DNA of 20,790 bases from Acidithiobacillus sulfuriphilus (GCF_003721225.1 NZ_RIZI01000144.1:1-20790), one strand, 5' to 3'. Positions 1 through 8,318 are shown, counted from the stretch's first letter. The notes: generated by a model not told the origin, from the letters alone. Numbers and translations are program-made.

Positions 1-133
1 GCTCTATTCCACCTGCTGGACGTGCCATGCCATGACCCCCCTAAGAAACATCGCATATTATCACTGTTTATAACGCAAATTGGAATTAGGCGATGATATA
101 GGGACGGGTTTTCAGCGCGAAAAGGGAGGATTC
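1..133. other. Left-edge stretch without an identifiable gene
   Basis: Two plus-strand frames are open from the window edge, one to a TGA at 94-96 and one to a TAA at 71-73. Either could be the tail of a gene starting outside the window, but the fragments are too short to recognise. I looked here for a sigma-54 promoter; the nearest GG...GC pair, around position 18, has the wrong spacing. AT-rich sequence at 55-110 could hold an ordinary promoter for the small genes that follow, but no convincing -35/-10 pair is visible. Confidence 0.4.
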
Positions 134-235
134 ATGGAGCCGATGGAGCAGACCATCGAGGCATGGCTGCGCGATGGGGTGGTGAAGACCGGCTTGCAAC
201 TCCTTCCGGAGCCGGGAAACGAGGGGAACTCATGA
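134..235 (+). CDS. Small 33-residue protein of unknown function
   Basis: ATG at 134 follows a strong Shine-Dalgarno (GGGAGGA, 121-130) at good spacing. The reading frame ends in a TGA at 233-235 that overlaps the next start codon (232) as ATGA, a typical sign of translational coupling. The product is acidic, has no cysteine and no membrane segment, and contains one short amphipathic stretch (EQTIEAWLRDGVV). I do not recognise it. It may be a true small protein or a leader peptide that brings ribosomes to the downstream gene. The start signal and the coupling are the only evidence for it. Confidence 0.45.
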   Translation: MEPMEQTIEAWLRDGVVKTGLQLLPEPGNEGNS

Positions 236-513
236 ACCTAAAAACGCCGCTGCCAACTGCCGGTTCTAGCATGAAGACTGGCGGAGATTCATCGGCAGGG
301 AGCCTGGAACAGGAAACGCTGGAGGTCCTGAGGTCGGCCATTGCCCGGGTGGTCGCGCAGCGCGAGCGGCTGAAAGTGGAGATGGCAGCGTGGTACAACG
401 ATCATCCGCAGCACCCCTTTCCCCGCGCGCGGGAATTGATCGCCCTGGACGAAGAGTTATCGGGGCTCGATGATCGCTTCAAGGGGCTCTGGGATGCGAC
501 GCATCAATCCTGA
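232..513 (+). CDS. Hypothetical 93-residue helical protein
   Basis: The ATG at 232 is preferred over an in-frame upstream ATG at 163 because it overlaps the stop of the preceding small gene. A serine/glycine-rich N-terminus of about 25 residues leads into a charged, probably coiled-coil region with an ARVVAQRERLKVEMAAWY segment, a HPQHPFPRAREL turn and a final LDEELSGLDDRFKGLWD helix. The layout, a helical hairpin broken by a proline-containing turn, recalls the small helical proteins found in nif clusters, but the characteristic residues of the DUF683 family are not obvious. No function is assigned. It is convergent with the SagB-type gene, whose stop codon lies 9 bp beyond its own. Confidence 0.6.
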   Translation: MNLKTPLPTAGSSMKTGGDSSAGSLEQETLEVLRSAIARVVAQRERLKVEMAAWYNDHPQHPFPRARELIALDEELSGLDDRFKGLWDATHQS

Positions 514-532
514 GCCGCGGATTCATCGCGGC
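514..532. terminator. Short hairpin between convergent genes
   Basis: GCCGCG (514-519) and CGCGGC (527-532) can form a 6-bp GC-only stem with a 7-nt loop. It starts immediately after the stop of the plus-strand gene and extends over the last codons of the convergent SagB-type gene. There is no T-run on either side, so it is at best a weak or factor-assisted bidirectional terminator. Confidence 0.3.
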
Positions 533-2148
533 CCATAGGGCGGCAACAGGGTCAACCGTGGATCATCCACCGCCTGACCCACGGTAAAGTGGTAAAGGCT
601 CTGGAACTGGCGGTCCGCGAGGCCCAGCCACCGGTGAAGCTCGTCGTCAAAAAAACAGCCGATCCCGGTACCCCGCAGCGTTGCCGCCTCCGCCTCCAGA
701 TAGAGGCTCTGCCCCAGCAGTCCGGCCTCCCAGTGCAGCCAGCGATACCACCAGGCACCTTCCTCCAGGCGCGGGGCAAACTCCGCCAGCATGGCGACGG
801 CAAACAGGGATTGAGAGGCGATGGCCTGGTGGCAACAGAGGGTGCGGACGAAATCCCGGGTATCGCCTCGCCGGAGCAGCCGCAACGGGATGTGATCGGG
901 CACGCCGGCCACGTTTTGCCAAAGGAAATCGGCGCGCAGGGAACTGCGGAGGCGGTCCTCGCTACCGGGGTGTCTGGGCAGCGCATAGCAGCCGGGCTCC
1001 AGCCCCTCGACCCGGTGCACGAAGAGCAAGGGGTGGATCGCCGGCGTCCAAGGCAAGAGGTCAAAGGGGGGCACCCCCGGTCGCGGCAGCAAGGCGTCGA
1101 GGATGCGGATAAAGTCCGTGCCGGGCAGGCCGGGGGCCTTGGCGTCAAAGCGCTGGGCGCTGCGCCGTTGGCGGAAGATTTGGCCGGCAGACGGGTTGCT
1201 GCGCGCCGGCCGTACAGGCGGGAGTGGCGCCGGCGGGCATGCCGAGCTAGGGGCGCCAAACCCTTTGCGGGCCGCCGCGTCGGCCTCGCCGATGACGCCC
1301 CAACGCAAATGCTCCGGGCTTAACCGGCTGGCTTGCCCCGCCCAGCGGCCCGCATCCACGGCCTGCAGCAAGGGCAACGGTTCCGGGCGGCGGCGCATGG
1401 GACCTATCCAGAGCAGGGCGTCCGGGGCCTCCTGCTCTTCCTCCGGAAATTCGTGACCGCGATCCGTTCCCAGGAGCCGCGCGATGGCTTCGTCACCCCA
1501 GTCATTCAGGAGCAGCGTCTCCCAACCCAACGAAGCTGCCGCCAAACGGATGGCCCCCAGGGCATGGCCCACGTCATGCTGGCAATAGCGGTAGGCCCGC
1601 TCCCCATATTTCCAGGATTCGCGCCAATGGATGGACGACAAGCCCAGGAGCACCCCTTGATCTGGCCATGCCTCTTCCCAGGATGGGCCGGGGATCAGAC
1701 GCCTTTCCAGGGTGTGATCCAGACTGTGATAATGGTGGACGCCCGCCGGGAGACCCGAGAGGTCCGGACAGATCAGGTACGCCTCCGTCGGATGGAGGTT
1801 GCCGCTGGAAGGGTTGCAGCGCAGGGACCAGCGTTGATCGGCATGGGCCTTCCACGCCGAGAGGCCCAGGGAGACTTCCAGGAGCAAGGCCAGATGGGGC
1901 AGGTCCAGGGAGGACGGGGGAATGATGCCTGGGCCGGCAAACAACTGCGCGTAAGGTGTCTGCGGTTGGCCCGGCGCCAGGGGCAAGGCCAGCCGCCCGG
2001 CACCGCGAAAGCTCCGAAAGGGGTCCGGCTGATCTGCCCAATCCAGAAAATCCGGCCCTGCGGCATAAGCGTCGAGGCGATGCTTCGTTCGTTCGTGGTA
2101 GGCGTGGATGAGCGTGATCGCGTTGTGAGGAATGACATTCTGGCCCAT
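523..2148 (-). CDS. SagB-type FMN dehydrogenase, twin nitroreductase domains
   Basis: The 541-residue protein carries two nitroreductase-fold halves. The first has the SagB-type FMN-binding signature RCNPSSGNLHPTEAYL (110-125) and the block YGERAYRYCQHDVGHALG (181-198). The second begins near residue 323 (IFRQRRSAQRFD) and ends with a GTGIGCFFDDELHRWLGL block near the C-terminus. The single-domain relative SagB oxidises azolines to azoles in thiazole/oxazole-modified peptide biosynthesis. Two-domain stand-alone members are common and mostly uncharacterised. No YcaO cyclodehydratase or obvious precursor peptide is present here, so peptide modification is not supported and an FMN-dependent oxidoreductase is the safe call. 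It is codirectional with the fix and chemoreceptor genes but separated from the chemoreceptor by about 95 bp. The ATG at 2148 has only a weak, distant AGGA, so the start is less certain. Confidence 0.85.
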   Translation of the reverse strand: MGQNVIPHNAITLIHAYHERTKHRLDAYAAGPDFLDWADQPDPFRSFRGAGRLALPLAPGQPQTPYAQLFAGPGIIPPSSLDLPHLALLLEVSLGLSAWKAHADQRWSLRCNPSSGNLHPTEAYLICPDLSGLPAGVHHYHSLDHTLERRLIPGPSWEEAWPDQGVLLGLSSIHWRESWKYGERAYRYCQHDVGHALGAIRLAAASLGWETLLLNDWGDEAIARLLGTDRGHEFPEEEQEAPDALLWIGPMRRRPEPLPLLQAVDAGRWAGQASRLSPEHLRWGVIGEADAAARKGFGAPSSACPPAPLPPVRPARSNPSAGQIFRQRRSAQRFDAKAPGLPGTDFIRILDALLPRPGVPPFDLLPWTPAIHPLLFVHRVEGLEPGCYALPRHPGSEDRLRSSLRADFLWQNVAGVPDHIPLRLLRRGDTRDFVRTLCCHQAIASQSLFAVAMLAEFAPRLEEGAWWYRWLHWEAGLLGQSLYLEAEAATLRGTGIGCFFDDELHRWLGLADRQFQSLYHFTVGQAVDDPRLTLLPPYGPR

Positions 2149-2244
2149 GGCGATTGTTTCGTCCTGTCTCGATTTCCCGTTAGTGCCAGGTCTTCAACGT
2201 GCTTCCCTACGGCAGTGGATTGTGCGACTTCGGTAATCCGCGCA

Positions 2245-3168
2245 TCATTGGAGGGTCGCTGCCAGGTTTTGTGTCAAGCCGTGCAGGCTGTCGGCAATGG
2301 ACTGCAGATTTTGAAACTGCCGGGATAGGGAGTGCATGGCCAGATCCGCCTCGTCCACCTGTTGACGCGCTGCTTGCCCCGCCCCCTCGATGGATTTTGC
2401 GTGTTGATCAACGGCCTCCATGTTCTCCTGGACATTGATGGTCGCATCCTGCACTTTTTTCGCCAGATTGCGCACCTCGTCGGCCACCACGGCAAAGCCG
2501 CGGCCATGTTCGCCGGCACGGGCGGCCTCAATGGCGGCGTTCAGGGCCAGCAGGTTGGTCTGGTAAGAGATCTCCCGGATGTTGCGGACGATCCCGCCAA
2601 TGGTCTGGGCTTGCCTCTCCAGGGCCTGCACGGCCTTTTGATTGCCCTCCATGCCCATCACGACGCCCCGTAGGGCATGCTCCATGGTCACCACTCGTTC
2701 CTGGGAATCGTGGGTGGCTGTGCCGATCTTTTCGACGACCTGGGCCAGTTCCCGGGCAGCGTGTTGTCCTATCTTCCACGCCGTGATCTCCCGCCAACTG
2801 GCATGGAAGGCGAGCACCGCGCCGCTCTCGTCATGGACCGCTGTAAAGTTGAGGGCGAAGGTCACCGGGCCGATCGTCATTTCCGTGCGGCTTTCTTTTT
2901 CCACCCCGGCAGCCAGGGCGCGCAGGATCTTGCGGATCCGTTCCGGGTCCTTGTGAAACTGGTGAATGGAATGCGCATAGGCCGTGCGCACATCCGCGCC
3001 GCGCAGTTCGGCATTCAGTTCGGCATGGGCGCGGTCCATGATTCTTCGAGCGGCAGGGTTCATATAGAAGATGACGTTTTCCATCCGCTCATCTGCCTCG
3101 GCGAGCATCTCCAGCGTATCGAGTGGGTCAAGCAGTTCCCGAATACAATGCAACAAGGCTTTTTCCAT
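2245..3168 (-). CDS. Soluble PAS-domain methyl-accepting chemotaxis protein
   Basis: The product has 307 residues and no transmembrane segment, so it should be a cytoplasmic receptor. Residues about 20-130 look like a PAS sensor domain ([13 protein letters not shown] at 32-44; [24 protein letters not shown] at its end). Residues 195-235 form the conserved chemoreceptor hairpin tip ([20 protein letters not shown], then [13 protein letters not shown]) that contacts CheA and CheW. No CheR-docking pentapeptide is seen at the C-terminus. The ATG at 3168 is chosen for its GGAGG seven bases upstream. The PAS segment contains several histidines (H67, H69, H72), so a haem or flavin ligand is possible but unproven. 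Its place next to fix genes suggests redox, oxygen or energy taxis; that is inference. Confidence 0.9.
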   Translation of the reverse strand: MEKALLHCIRELLDPLDTLEMLAEADERMENVIFYMNPAARRIMDRAHAELNAELRGADVRTAYAHSIHQFHKDPERIRKILRALAAGVEKESRTEMTIGPVTFALNFTAVHDESGAVLAFHASWREITAWKIGQHAARELAQVVEKIGTATHDSQERVVTMEHALRGVVMGMEGNQKAVQALERQAQTIGGIVRNIREISYQTNLLALNAAIEAARAGEHGRGFAVVADEVRNLAKKVQDATINVQENMEAVDQHAKSIEGAGQAARQQVDEADLAMHSLSRQFQNLQSIADSLHGLTQNLAATLQ

Positions 3169-3208
3169 GCTCGATCCTCCTGTTGGATGATTTAAGAAAT
3201 GGCCACAC

Positions 3209-3490
3209 TCACTGCCAGGCCTGAGAAATAATGCTGACCTGGACGCGCAGGACATGCCCTTCCAGCCCGCCATATCGCTCCAAGGGGCCGGTTCGGTAAT
3301 CTCGATCTCGCCCTGTTCCGGAGGCAGGCCGGGTTCTTGGCCGACACTTCCTGCAGATCCTCCAGGAAGCGGGCATCGAGCAGGTGGCGGGTGCTGATTT
3401 ACCGATAGGCGTAGCGGGATACCGTCCCGTTGTCAGATCGCCCCTATCCTGCAGGCCGAGGAAGTTGGGGAGCGTGCTGGTGGTTACCAT
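3209..3490 (-). pseudogene. Probable decayed gene remnant, possibly of a HlyD-like protein
   Basis: The longest open frame here (ATG at 3490) reads as poor protein, but sensible segments appear in different minus-strand frames. One frame gives [19 protein letters not shown], a second gives [14 protein letters not shown], and the third, after a one-base slip in the CCCCTT near 3280, gives [20 protein letters not shown] before a stop. Joined, the last two resemble the beta-barrel C-terminus of secretion-type membrane-fusion proteins, but this is pattern memory only. At least two frameshifts would be needed, hence a pseudogene. It lies between alanine dehydrogenase and the chemoreceptor. Alternatives are a short real protein in the open frame, or plain non-coding sequence. 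Confidence 0.3.
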
Positions 3491-3492
3491 GC

Positions 3493-4608
3493 TTAGGCGA
3501 GTAGCTCCATGATATCTGTTGGCTCAACTCCCAGCGCCGCGGCCACTGCCGGATGCGCGATCTGCTTTTGGGCCACGTTCAGACCGTTGCGCAAATGGAT
3601 ATCGTCGCGCAGGGCCTGCTGCCAGCCCAGATCGGCCAGACGCAAGACGTAAGGCAGGGTGGCGTTGGTGAGGGCGAAGGTGGAGGTGCGGGCTACGGCG
3701 CCGGGCATGTTGGCCACGCAGTAGTGGACGATCCCATCCACGACATAGGTGGGTTGATCATGGGTGGTGGCATGACTCGTCTCAAAACAGCCCCCCTGGT
3801 CAATGGCCACATCCACCAGTACGCTGCCCGGACGCATCCGGCCGAGCATGGCGCGGGTCACCAGCTTGGGGGCGTTGGCACCAGGCACCAGGACGGCGCC
3901 GATGACCAGATCGGCAGCGATGACGGCGGTTTCCACTGCCTCGGCGGTGGCATAGAGAGTCTTGAGCCGGGGCCCGTAGAGGCCATCCAATTCGGCCAGG
4001 CGGGGCAGGGATTTGTCGAGGACCACCACCTCCGCACCTAACCCCATGGCCATGCGGGCGGCATGGGTGCCGACCACGCCGCCGCCAATCACGGCCACCT
4101 TGCCGGGGGCCACGCCCGGCACGCCGGCGAGGAGGATGCCCGCCCCGCCGGAGACCTTTTCCAGGGCATGGGCACCCACCTGAATGGCCATGCGGCCGGC
4201 CACTTCGCTCATGGGCGCCAGTAGCGGCAGCCGTCCCTGGGCGTCGGTGACGGTTTCGTAGGCAATGGCCACGGCGCCGGAGGCCATCAGCAGGCGCGCC
4301 TGTTCCGGATCGGGGGCGAGGTGCAGATAGGTGAAGAGGACCTGTCCCGGACGCAGCAGCAGGCACTCTTCGGGCTGCGGCTCCTTGACCTTGACGATGA
4401 GGTCGGCCTGGGCAAAGACCGTCGCGGCATTTTCGACAATAGCTGCCCCGGCCTGGCGATAATCGTCATCGCTCATGCCGATACCCGCGCCGGCCCGGCT
4501 TTCCACCAGGACCTGATGCCCATGGGCCACCAGTTCCTGCACCGCCGCAGGGGTTAACCCGACGCGATACTCCTGATTCTTGATTTCTTTGGGGACGCCG
4601 ATTTCCAT
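3493..4608 (-). CDS. ald: Alanine dehydrogenase
   Basis: This NAD-dependent enzyme interconverts pyruvate plus ammonium and L-alanine. The 371-residue product has full family length and all expected active-site residues: R15, K75 (VKVKEP), H96 (FTYLHLA) and D270 (VDVAIDQGG). The Rossmann motif [10 protein letters not shown] is at 176-184, and the N-terminus MEIGVPKE is diagnostic. A GAGGTGA Shine-Dalgarno precedes the ATG at 4608. It lies 172 bp downstream of the TPR gene that ends the fix operon. That gap is AT-rich and shows no sigma-54 promoter, so it may have its own promoter. Beside nif genes it could assimilate newly fixed ammonium into alanine; the enzyme identity is firm, the nif link is inferred. 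Confidence 0.96.
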   Translation of the reverse strand: MEIGVPKEIKNQEYRVGLTPAAVQELVAHGHQVLVESRAGAGIGMSDDDYRQAGAAIVENAATVFAQADLIVKVKEPQPEECLLLRPGQVLFTYLHLAPDPEQARLLMASGAVAIAYETVTDAQGRLPLLAPMSEVAGRMAIQVGAHALEKVSGGAGILLAGVPGVAPGKVAVIGGGVVGTHAARMAMGLGAEVVVLDKSLPRLAELDGLYGPRLKTLYATAEAVETAVIAADLVIGAVLVPGANAPKLVTRAMLGRMRPGSVLVDVAIDQGGCFETSHATTHDQPTYVVDGIVHYCVANMPGAVARTSTFALTNATLPYVLRLADLGWQQALRDDIHLRNGLNVAQKQIAHPAVAAALGVEPTDIMELLA

Positions 4609-4772
4609 AAGGTCACCTCATTATGATTTTAGACCATTGTCAGGTTTATTTGGCGGTTTTGCACCATCTTTTATTATTGGCGATGCTGGCAGATTGAGCG
4701 GGGATACTTCTACAGACGCCTTCCGGAATGGAGCGGTGTACGCCAGCGCCCCGGAGACACGGGGTTTCCCTG

Positions 4773-4787
4773 CGTCTGAATCAGACG
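4773..4787. repeat. Perfect 15-bp palindrome at the end of the TPR gene
   Basis: CGTCTGA-A-TCAGACG spans the stop codon of the TPR gene and could form a 7-bp hairpin only with a very tight loop. A second small hairpin (CCCCG...CGGGG, about 4750-4765) lies just beyond it. Neither has a T-run. Together they may weakly terminate or stabilise the end of the fix transcript, or the palindrome may be a protein-binding site. Confidence 0.3.
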
Positions 4788-5275
4788 GAGGCCGCGCCGT
4801 CGGCATAGGCGCGAATCACCGAGGCCCCGATGAGGTCGTGGGGGTCCAATTCCTCGATTTTATCCAAAATCCGGCGGCACTCCGCCATCCGGCCTTGGCG
4901 CAGAAGGATGAAACTGAGGGCCTTGAGGCTGAAGAGATAGAAGTGCGCCGGGCTGTTTACCGTTGACCAGGGGGCCGAGGTAGGGGAGTGATCTTGCCAG
5001 TCGCTGCAAAACCCGCCTTGCCTCGCCCCTGCCGCCAGGGCTTTACGCACCACCGCTTCTGCCTCGGGGAGGCGGGATTGGCGAAAGAGAAGCTTGTAGA
5101 GGGCGAAATAGGCGGCGAAGGCCTCCGGCTCCGCATCCAGGGCGGCACGCAAGAGATCCTCGGCATGGCTCAGGTCGCCGCCAGCGCTCAGGGCTTCGTC
5201 CAGGCGTGCGGTGGACTGGGGCTGTTCCCCTCCGAAAGGGAGCAGCACCTCTTTTACCCGGAAATCAAGAATCAT
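4781..5275 (-). CDS. TPR-like protein at the end of the fix operon
   Basis: The 164-residue product is mostly helical, with tetratricopeptide-like helix pairs around residues 30-75 (AEDLLRAALDAEPEAFAAYF, then ALYKLLFRQSRLPEAEAVVR) and 105-145 (FYLFSLKALSFILLRQGRMA, then ECRRILDKIEELDPHD). Such repeats usually mediate protein-protein contacts. The ATG at 5275 has GAGGAG about nine bases upstream and lies inside the end of the ferredoxin gene (11-bp overlap), so the two should be co-translated. Nothing marks it as an enzyme, and there is no signal peptide or membrane segment. By position it may be an assembly or docking factor for the Fix complex or the ferredoxin; that is a guess from context. 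Confidence 0.75.
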   Translation of the reverse strand: MILDFRVKEVLLPFGGEQPQSTARLDEALSAGGDLSHAEDLLRAALDAEPEAFAAYFALYKLLFRQSRLPEAEAVVRKALAAGARQGGFCSDWQDHSPTSAPWSTVNSPAHFYLFSLKALSFILLRQGRMAECRRILDKIEELDPHDLIGASVIRAYADGAASV

Positions 5276-5606
5276 TGGGCCAGATCTCCTCGGACGGATA
5301 GAGGCGGCGAACCGGCTGCCCGGCGAGGAGGTGTTCCGTAATGATGACTTCGATGTCATTTTCCCCGACGTTGGCGTAAAGAATGCCGTCGGGATAGACC
5401 AGGACATTGGGGCCGGTTTCGCAGGGACCCAGGCAACCACAGTTGGTCAGGGCGAAACGCCCCCATAATTTCCGCGCCTCAAAGGCATTCTGGAAGGCCC
5501 GGAACAGATCCACGGACCCTTTCCCCGCGCAAGAACCCTTTGGGTGCCCCGAGGGACGCGACTGCATGCAGACGAAGACGTGGCGTTCCGGTTTGGCCAT
5601 GGTCAT
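5265..5606 (-). CDS. Thioredoxin-like [2Fe-2S] ferredoxin
   Basis: The 113-residue protein has the thioredoxin-fold ferredoxin pattern C13-x12-C26-x31-C58-x3-C62 (VCMQSRP, GSCAGKG, NCGCLGPCETGP), as in Azotobacter Shethna protein I and clostridial-type [2Fe-2S] ferredoxins. An extra cysteine, C56, sits two residues before C58. The start codon follows the fixX stop directly (TAAATG). An in-frame second ATG two codons later is an alternative start, and no clear Shine-Dalgarno is seen, so translation is probably coupled to fixX. The family carries a low-potential [2Fe-2S] cluster, but its physiological partners are poorly known. Being last but one in the fixABCX transcript, it could accept electrons from the Fix complex or serve nitrogenase. 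Confidence 0.9.
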   Translation of the reverse strand: MTMAKPERHVFVCMQSRPSGHPKGSCAGKGSVDLFRAFQNAFEARKLWGRFALTNCGCLGPCETGPNVLVYPDGILYANVGENDIEVIITEHLLAGQPVRRLYPSEEIWPNDS

Positions 5607-5894
5607 TTATCCGAACTTGAAGAGGATGCCATGACCACCGCGCGGATAGTCCCACTGGACGTTGCGATGCTCGGCGCAGATGATGCGGCAGGTCCCGCAT
5701 TCGAGGCAGCCGTCGGTGGTCAATACGACCGCCCCCTGCTCGTCGGCCGCATAGCAACCGGCGGGACAGGCGAAGGTGCAGGATTGCGTCTTGCAATCAT
5801 CCGCACACACGGCCGGGTTGATGATCTGGATATGGGACCGTCCCTCATCCACCCGATAGCGATTCTGGAACAGCTTTTCCTCGATCTTGCTCAT
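5607..5894 (-). CDS. fixX: FixX, ferredoxin-like subunit of the Fix complex
   Basis: The 95-residue protein provides the iron-sulfur relay of the FixABCX electron-bifurcating complex. A 4Fe-4S binding block [11 protein letters not shown] (63-73) is preceded by a cysteine-rich segment (C30, C34, C39, C43 and C47, ending ACPAGCY), and the family-typical N-terminus [12 protein letters not shown] is present. ATG at 5894 has GGAGGG seven bases upstream and overlaps the fixC stop (ATGA). An in-frame ATG five codons upstream is less likely on that basis. It is co-transcribed with fixC and the following [2Fe-2S] ferredoxin. Confidence 0.95.
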   Translation of the reverse strand: MSKIEEKLFQNRYRVDEGRSHIQIINPAVCADDCKTQSCTFACPAGCYAADEQGAVVLTTDGCLECGTCRIICAEHRNVQWDYPRGGHGILFKFG

Positions 5895-7189
5895 CGCGTT
5901 GCCCTCCACATCCGATACGCATCACCCATGAGACCCCAGAGGGAGCGTTGCTGCATGAAGCTCCCGCGGATCGCCTTTTCCTTGCTGTGCTTGTCCTCAC
6001 CGTCCACCGTGAGCATGGTGTGGGCGGCCCGGTTGAGGAGTTTGGGATACAGATCGAAGAAGTGCGGGTTGTGATGGAGGATCTCCGGCAACGCCTTGTA
6101 CTTCTTCAGATCCTTCATGACGAAACTGTGGTCGAGGGCGCTTTTGTAGCGGGCGAGATTGGCTGCGTTGCAGGGTTTGCCCGCCGCCTTCAAGGCGATG
6201 ATCGTTTCCGCCGCCAGGCGGCCGCTGGTCATGGCCAGATTGGAGCCTTCCCGATGGACGGCGTTCACCAGCCCCGCGCTATCCCCGGCCAGCATCCAGC
6301 CGTCGCCGTAGAGGGTGGGTATGGCCTTGTAACCGCCCTCGGGGATCAGGTGCGCGGCATATTCCTTCATTTCGCTGCCTTGCAGGAGGGGCTGGATGGA
6401 CGGATGCGCCTTGAGTTCTTCAAGCAGGGTATAGGGCGCAATCTGCCCTTTCTTGAAGTCCGAGAGCAGGCAGCCGATGCCGATGGTGATGGATTCCTTG
6501 TTGGTATAGAGGAATCCGGTGCCGATCATCCCCTTGGTAACGGCACCGGCGATTTCGATGACCACCCCTTCGTCGCCCTTGATGTTGAAGCGGCTTTCCA
6601 GGGCCTCCTGGGGGAGGAAATGGATCTCCTTGACCGCAAGCGCCACATTCTTGGCTTCGATCTCCCCATGGAAGCCGGCCTTCTTGGCCAACAGGGAGTT
6701 GACCCCATCGGCCAAGATGACGACGTCGGCGTAGATGTCGCCGCCGGCACGGTCGGTGCGTACCCCTACCACCCGCTCGCCGTCCTGGAGCAGCTCCGTG
6801 ACGGTGGTTTCGCAAATCACCAGCCCCCCGGCGTCCTTGACCTTGCCAGAGAACCATTTGTCGAAGGGTGCCCGGAGGATGGTGTAGCGGTTGGGCTGCT
6901 CGTTATTGAAGGCGTCCGAGCGATAGTTGGTGCCGATGAAGGAATCGTCATCCAGGATCCACATCCGTTGTTCGATGATGTGCCGCTCCAGCGGCGCATC
7001 ATCGCGGAAATCGGGGATAATACGCTCCAGAGCGTCCGAATAGAGGATGGCGCCTTGCACGTTCTTGGTGCCCGGCGACTCGCCCCGCTCCAGTTGCAGG
7101 ACTTGCAGCCCGGCCTTGGCCAGGGTATAGGCCGCCGCGTTGCCGCCAGGCCCGGCGCCCACGACGATTGCATCAAATTTTTCGGCCAT
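5891..7189 (-). CDS. fixC: FixC, flavoprotein dehydrogenase of the Fix complex
   Basis: The 432-residue protein is related to electron-transfer-flavoprotein:quinone oxidoreductase. The FAD dinucleotide-binding motif [12 protein letters not shown] is at 9-20 and the second flavin motif around [20 protein letters not shown] is present. FixC with FixX is expected to take one electron branch from FixAB to quinone at the membrane while the other branch reaches a low-potential carrier for nitrogenase. The start at 7189 has AAGGAG at suitable distance, 15 bp after the fixB stop. Length and motifs are normal for the family and no lesion is seen. Confidence 0.96.
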   Translation of the reverse strand: MAEKFDAIVVGAGPGGNAAAYTLAKAGLQVLQLERGESPGTKNVQGAILYSDALERIIPDFRDDAPLERHIIEQRMWILDDDSFIGTNYRSDAFNNEQPNRYTILRAPFDKWFSGKVKDAGGLVICETTVTELLQDGERVVGVRTDRAGGDIYADVVILADGVNSLLAKKAGFHGEIEAKNVALAVKEIHFLPQEALESRFNIKGDEGVVIEIAGAVTKGMIGTGFLYTNKESITIGIGCLLSDFKKGQIAPYTLLEELKAHPSIQPLLQGSEMKEYAAHLIPEGGYKAIPTLYGDGWMLAGDSAGLVNAVHREGSNLAMTSGRLAAETIIALKAAGKPCNAANLARYKSALDHSFVMKDLKKYKALPEILHHNPHFFDLYPKLLNRAAHTMLTVDGEDKHSKEKAIRGSFMQQRSLWGLMGDAYRMWRATR

Positions 7190-7204
7190 GTCATTTCTCC
7201 TTGA

Positions 7205-8299
7205 TCAACTGGCCAGACGGTTCACGGCCAGGCGGCTGCGAAAGGCCTCGGTGAGGGCGGGGAGGATCCGCAGGGCATCCCCCACCAAACCATAGGTGGC
7301 GAACTCGAAGATGGGCGCATTGGGGTCATTATTGATGGCAATGATGACGTCCGAGGCCTCCATGCCCACGCGGTGCTGGATCGCCCCGGAAATGCCTGCG
7401 GCAATATAGAGCTTGGGCCGCACGGTCTTGCCCGACTGTCCCACCTGGCGGTCGGCGGAAATCCATCCGGCATGGGTGACCGGCCGCGAGCCGCCCACCT
7501 CGGCGCCGAGCACCGCCGCCAAGTCCCAGATGAGTTGGAAGTTCTCGGCCTTGCCCAGCCCCCTGCCGCCGGCGACGATGATGTCGGCGTAGGCGAGCTG
7601 GGCCTGCTCCTGGGCCTCGTCGGGGATGAACTCCAGGACCTTGGCGATGATGCTCTCCTCGCTGAGGTCGAAGGCTTCCCGGACGATACGGCCCACCCGG
7701 ACCGGATCGGCTTCGGGCATGGCCATGACCCGGGGACGCACGGTGGCCATTTGCGGGCGATAATTCAGGGTCTGGATGGTGCAGAGGAGGCTGCCGCCGA
7801 AGGTGGGCCGGGTGGCCAGGAGGCCACGGTTATCGGGATCGATGGCGAGTTCCGTACAGTCGGCGGTCAGACCCGTCTGCAGGGTGGTGGCGACGCTGCC
7901 GGCCAGGTCGCGACCCAGGGTGGTGGCGCCCAGGAGGAGGATCTCCGGCTGATGGCGGTTGACCAAGTCGGTCATGGCCTTGGTGTAGGGTTCATTGCGG
8001 TACTCGGTCAGGACCGGATCAGCGACCACATGGGCCAGATCGGCGCCGTAGGTGAAGGCCTCCGCGCTAGCGGCCTCCACCGCCTCTTCGCTGCCGCCGA
8101 GGACGACCGCCGCCAGTTCCACGCCCAGGATATCGGCGAGCTTGCGCCCTTCTCCCAGCAGTTCCCAGGAAACGGGGTGCACGCGGCCCCGCTCCATCTC
8201 CACAAAGACCCAAATCCCTTGGTAGGCCGCCAGGCGCGGATCCAGTTCCAGACGCTTTTTCCCCTTGGCTTTGGCCGGTGCTGCGTTGTTCTCGCTCAT
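7205..8299 (-). CDS. fixB: FixB, electron-transfer flavoprotein alpha subunit
   Basis: The 364-residue product is the ETF-alpha-like partner of FixA. The C-terminal FAD-binding domain shows [33 protein letters not shown] and the signature [17 protein letters not shown] followed by [20 protein letters not shown] short alanine/lysine-rich N-terminal extension precedes the domain. ATG at 8299 is chosen over an upstream in-frame ATG (8368) because AAGGAG lies seven bases before it and the longer form would run back into fixA. The gap to fixA is 19 bp. It works with FixA, FixC and FixX in NADH-driven flavin-based electron bifurcation. Confidence 0.96.
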   Translation of the reverse strand: MSENNAAPAKAKGKKRLELDPRLAAYQGIWVFVEMERGRVHPVSWELLGEGRKLADILGVELAAVVLGGSEEAVEAASAEAFTYGADLAHVVADPVLTEYRNEPYTKAMTDLVNRHQPEILLLGATTLGRDLAGSVATTLQTGLTADCTELAIDPDNRGLLATRPTFGGSLLCTIQTLNYRPQMATVRPRVMAMPEADPVRVGRIVREAFDLSEESIIAKVLEFIPDEAQEQAQLAYADIIVAGGRGLGKAENFQLIWDLAAVLGAEVGGSRPVTHAGWISADRQVGQSGKTVRPKLYIAAGISGAIQHRVGMEASDVIIAINNDPNAPIFEFATYGLVGDALRILPALTEAFRSRLAVNRLAS

Positions 8300-8318
8300 C
8301 TCATCGCTCCTTGGCAGA

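Noticed and set aside
10..40. Possible sigma-54 promoter near the left edge (TGGACGTGCCATGCC)
   Set aside because: The GG to GC spacing is 9, not 10, and the TTGC box is missing.
134..235. The 33-residue peptide as a precursor modified by the SagB-type enzyme
   Set aside because: It has no cysteine and almost no serine or threonine, and no YcaO cyclodehydratase is present.
589..2328. Long plus-strand open frames opposite the SagB-type gene
   Set aside because: They are antisense shadows in GC-rich coding sequence with low-complexity, arginine- and glycine-rich translations and no ribosome sites. The minus-strand product has clear family motifs.
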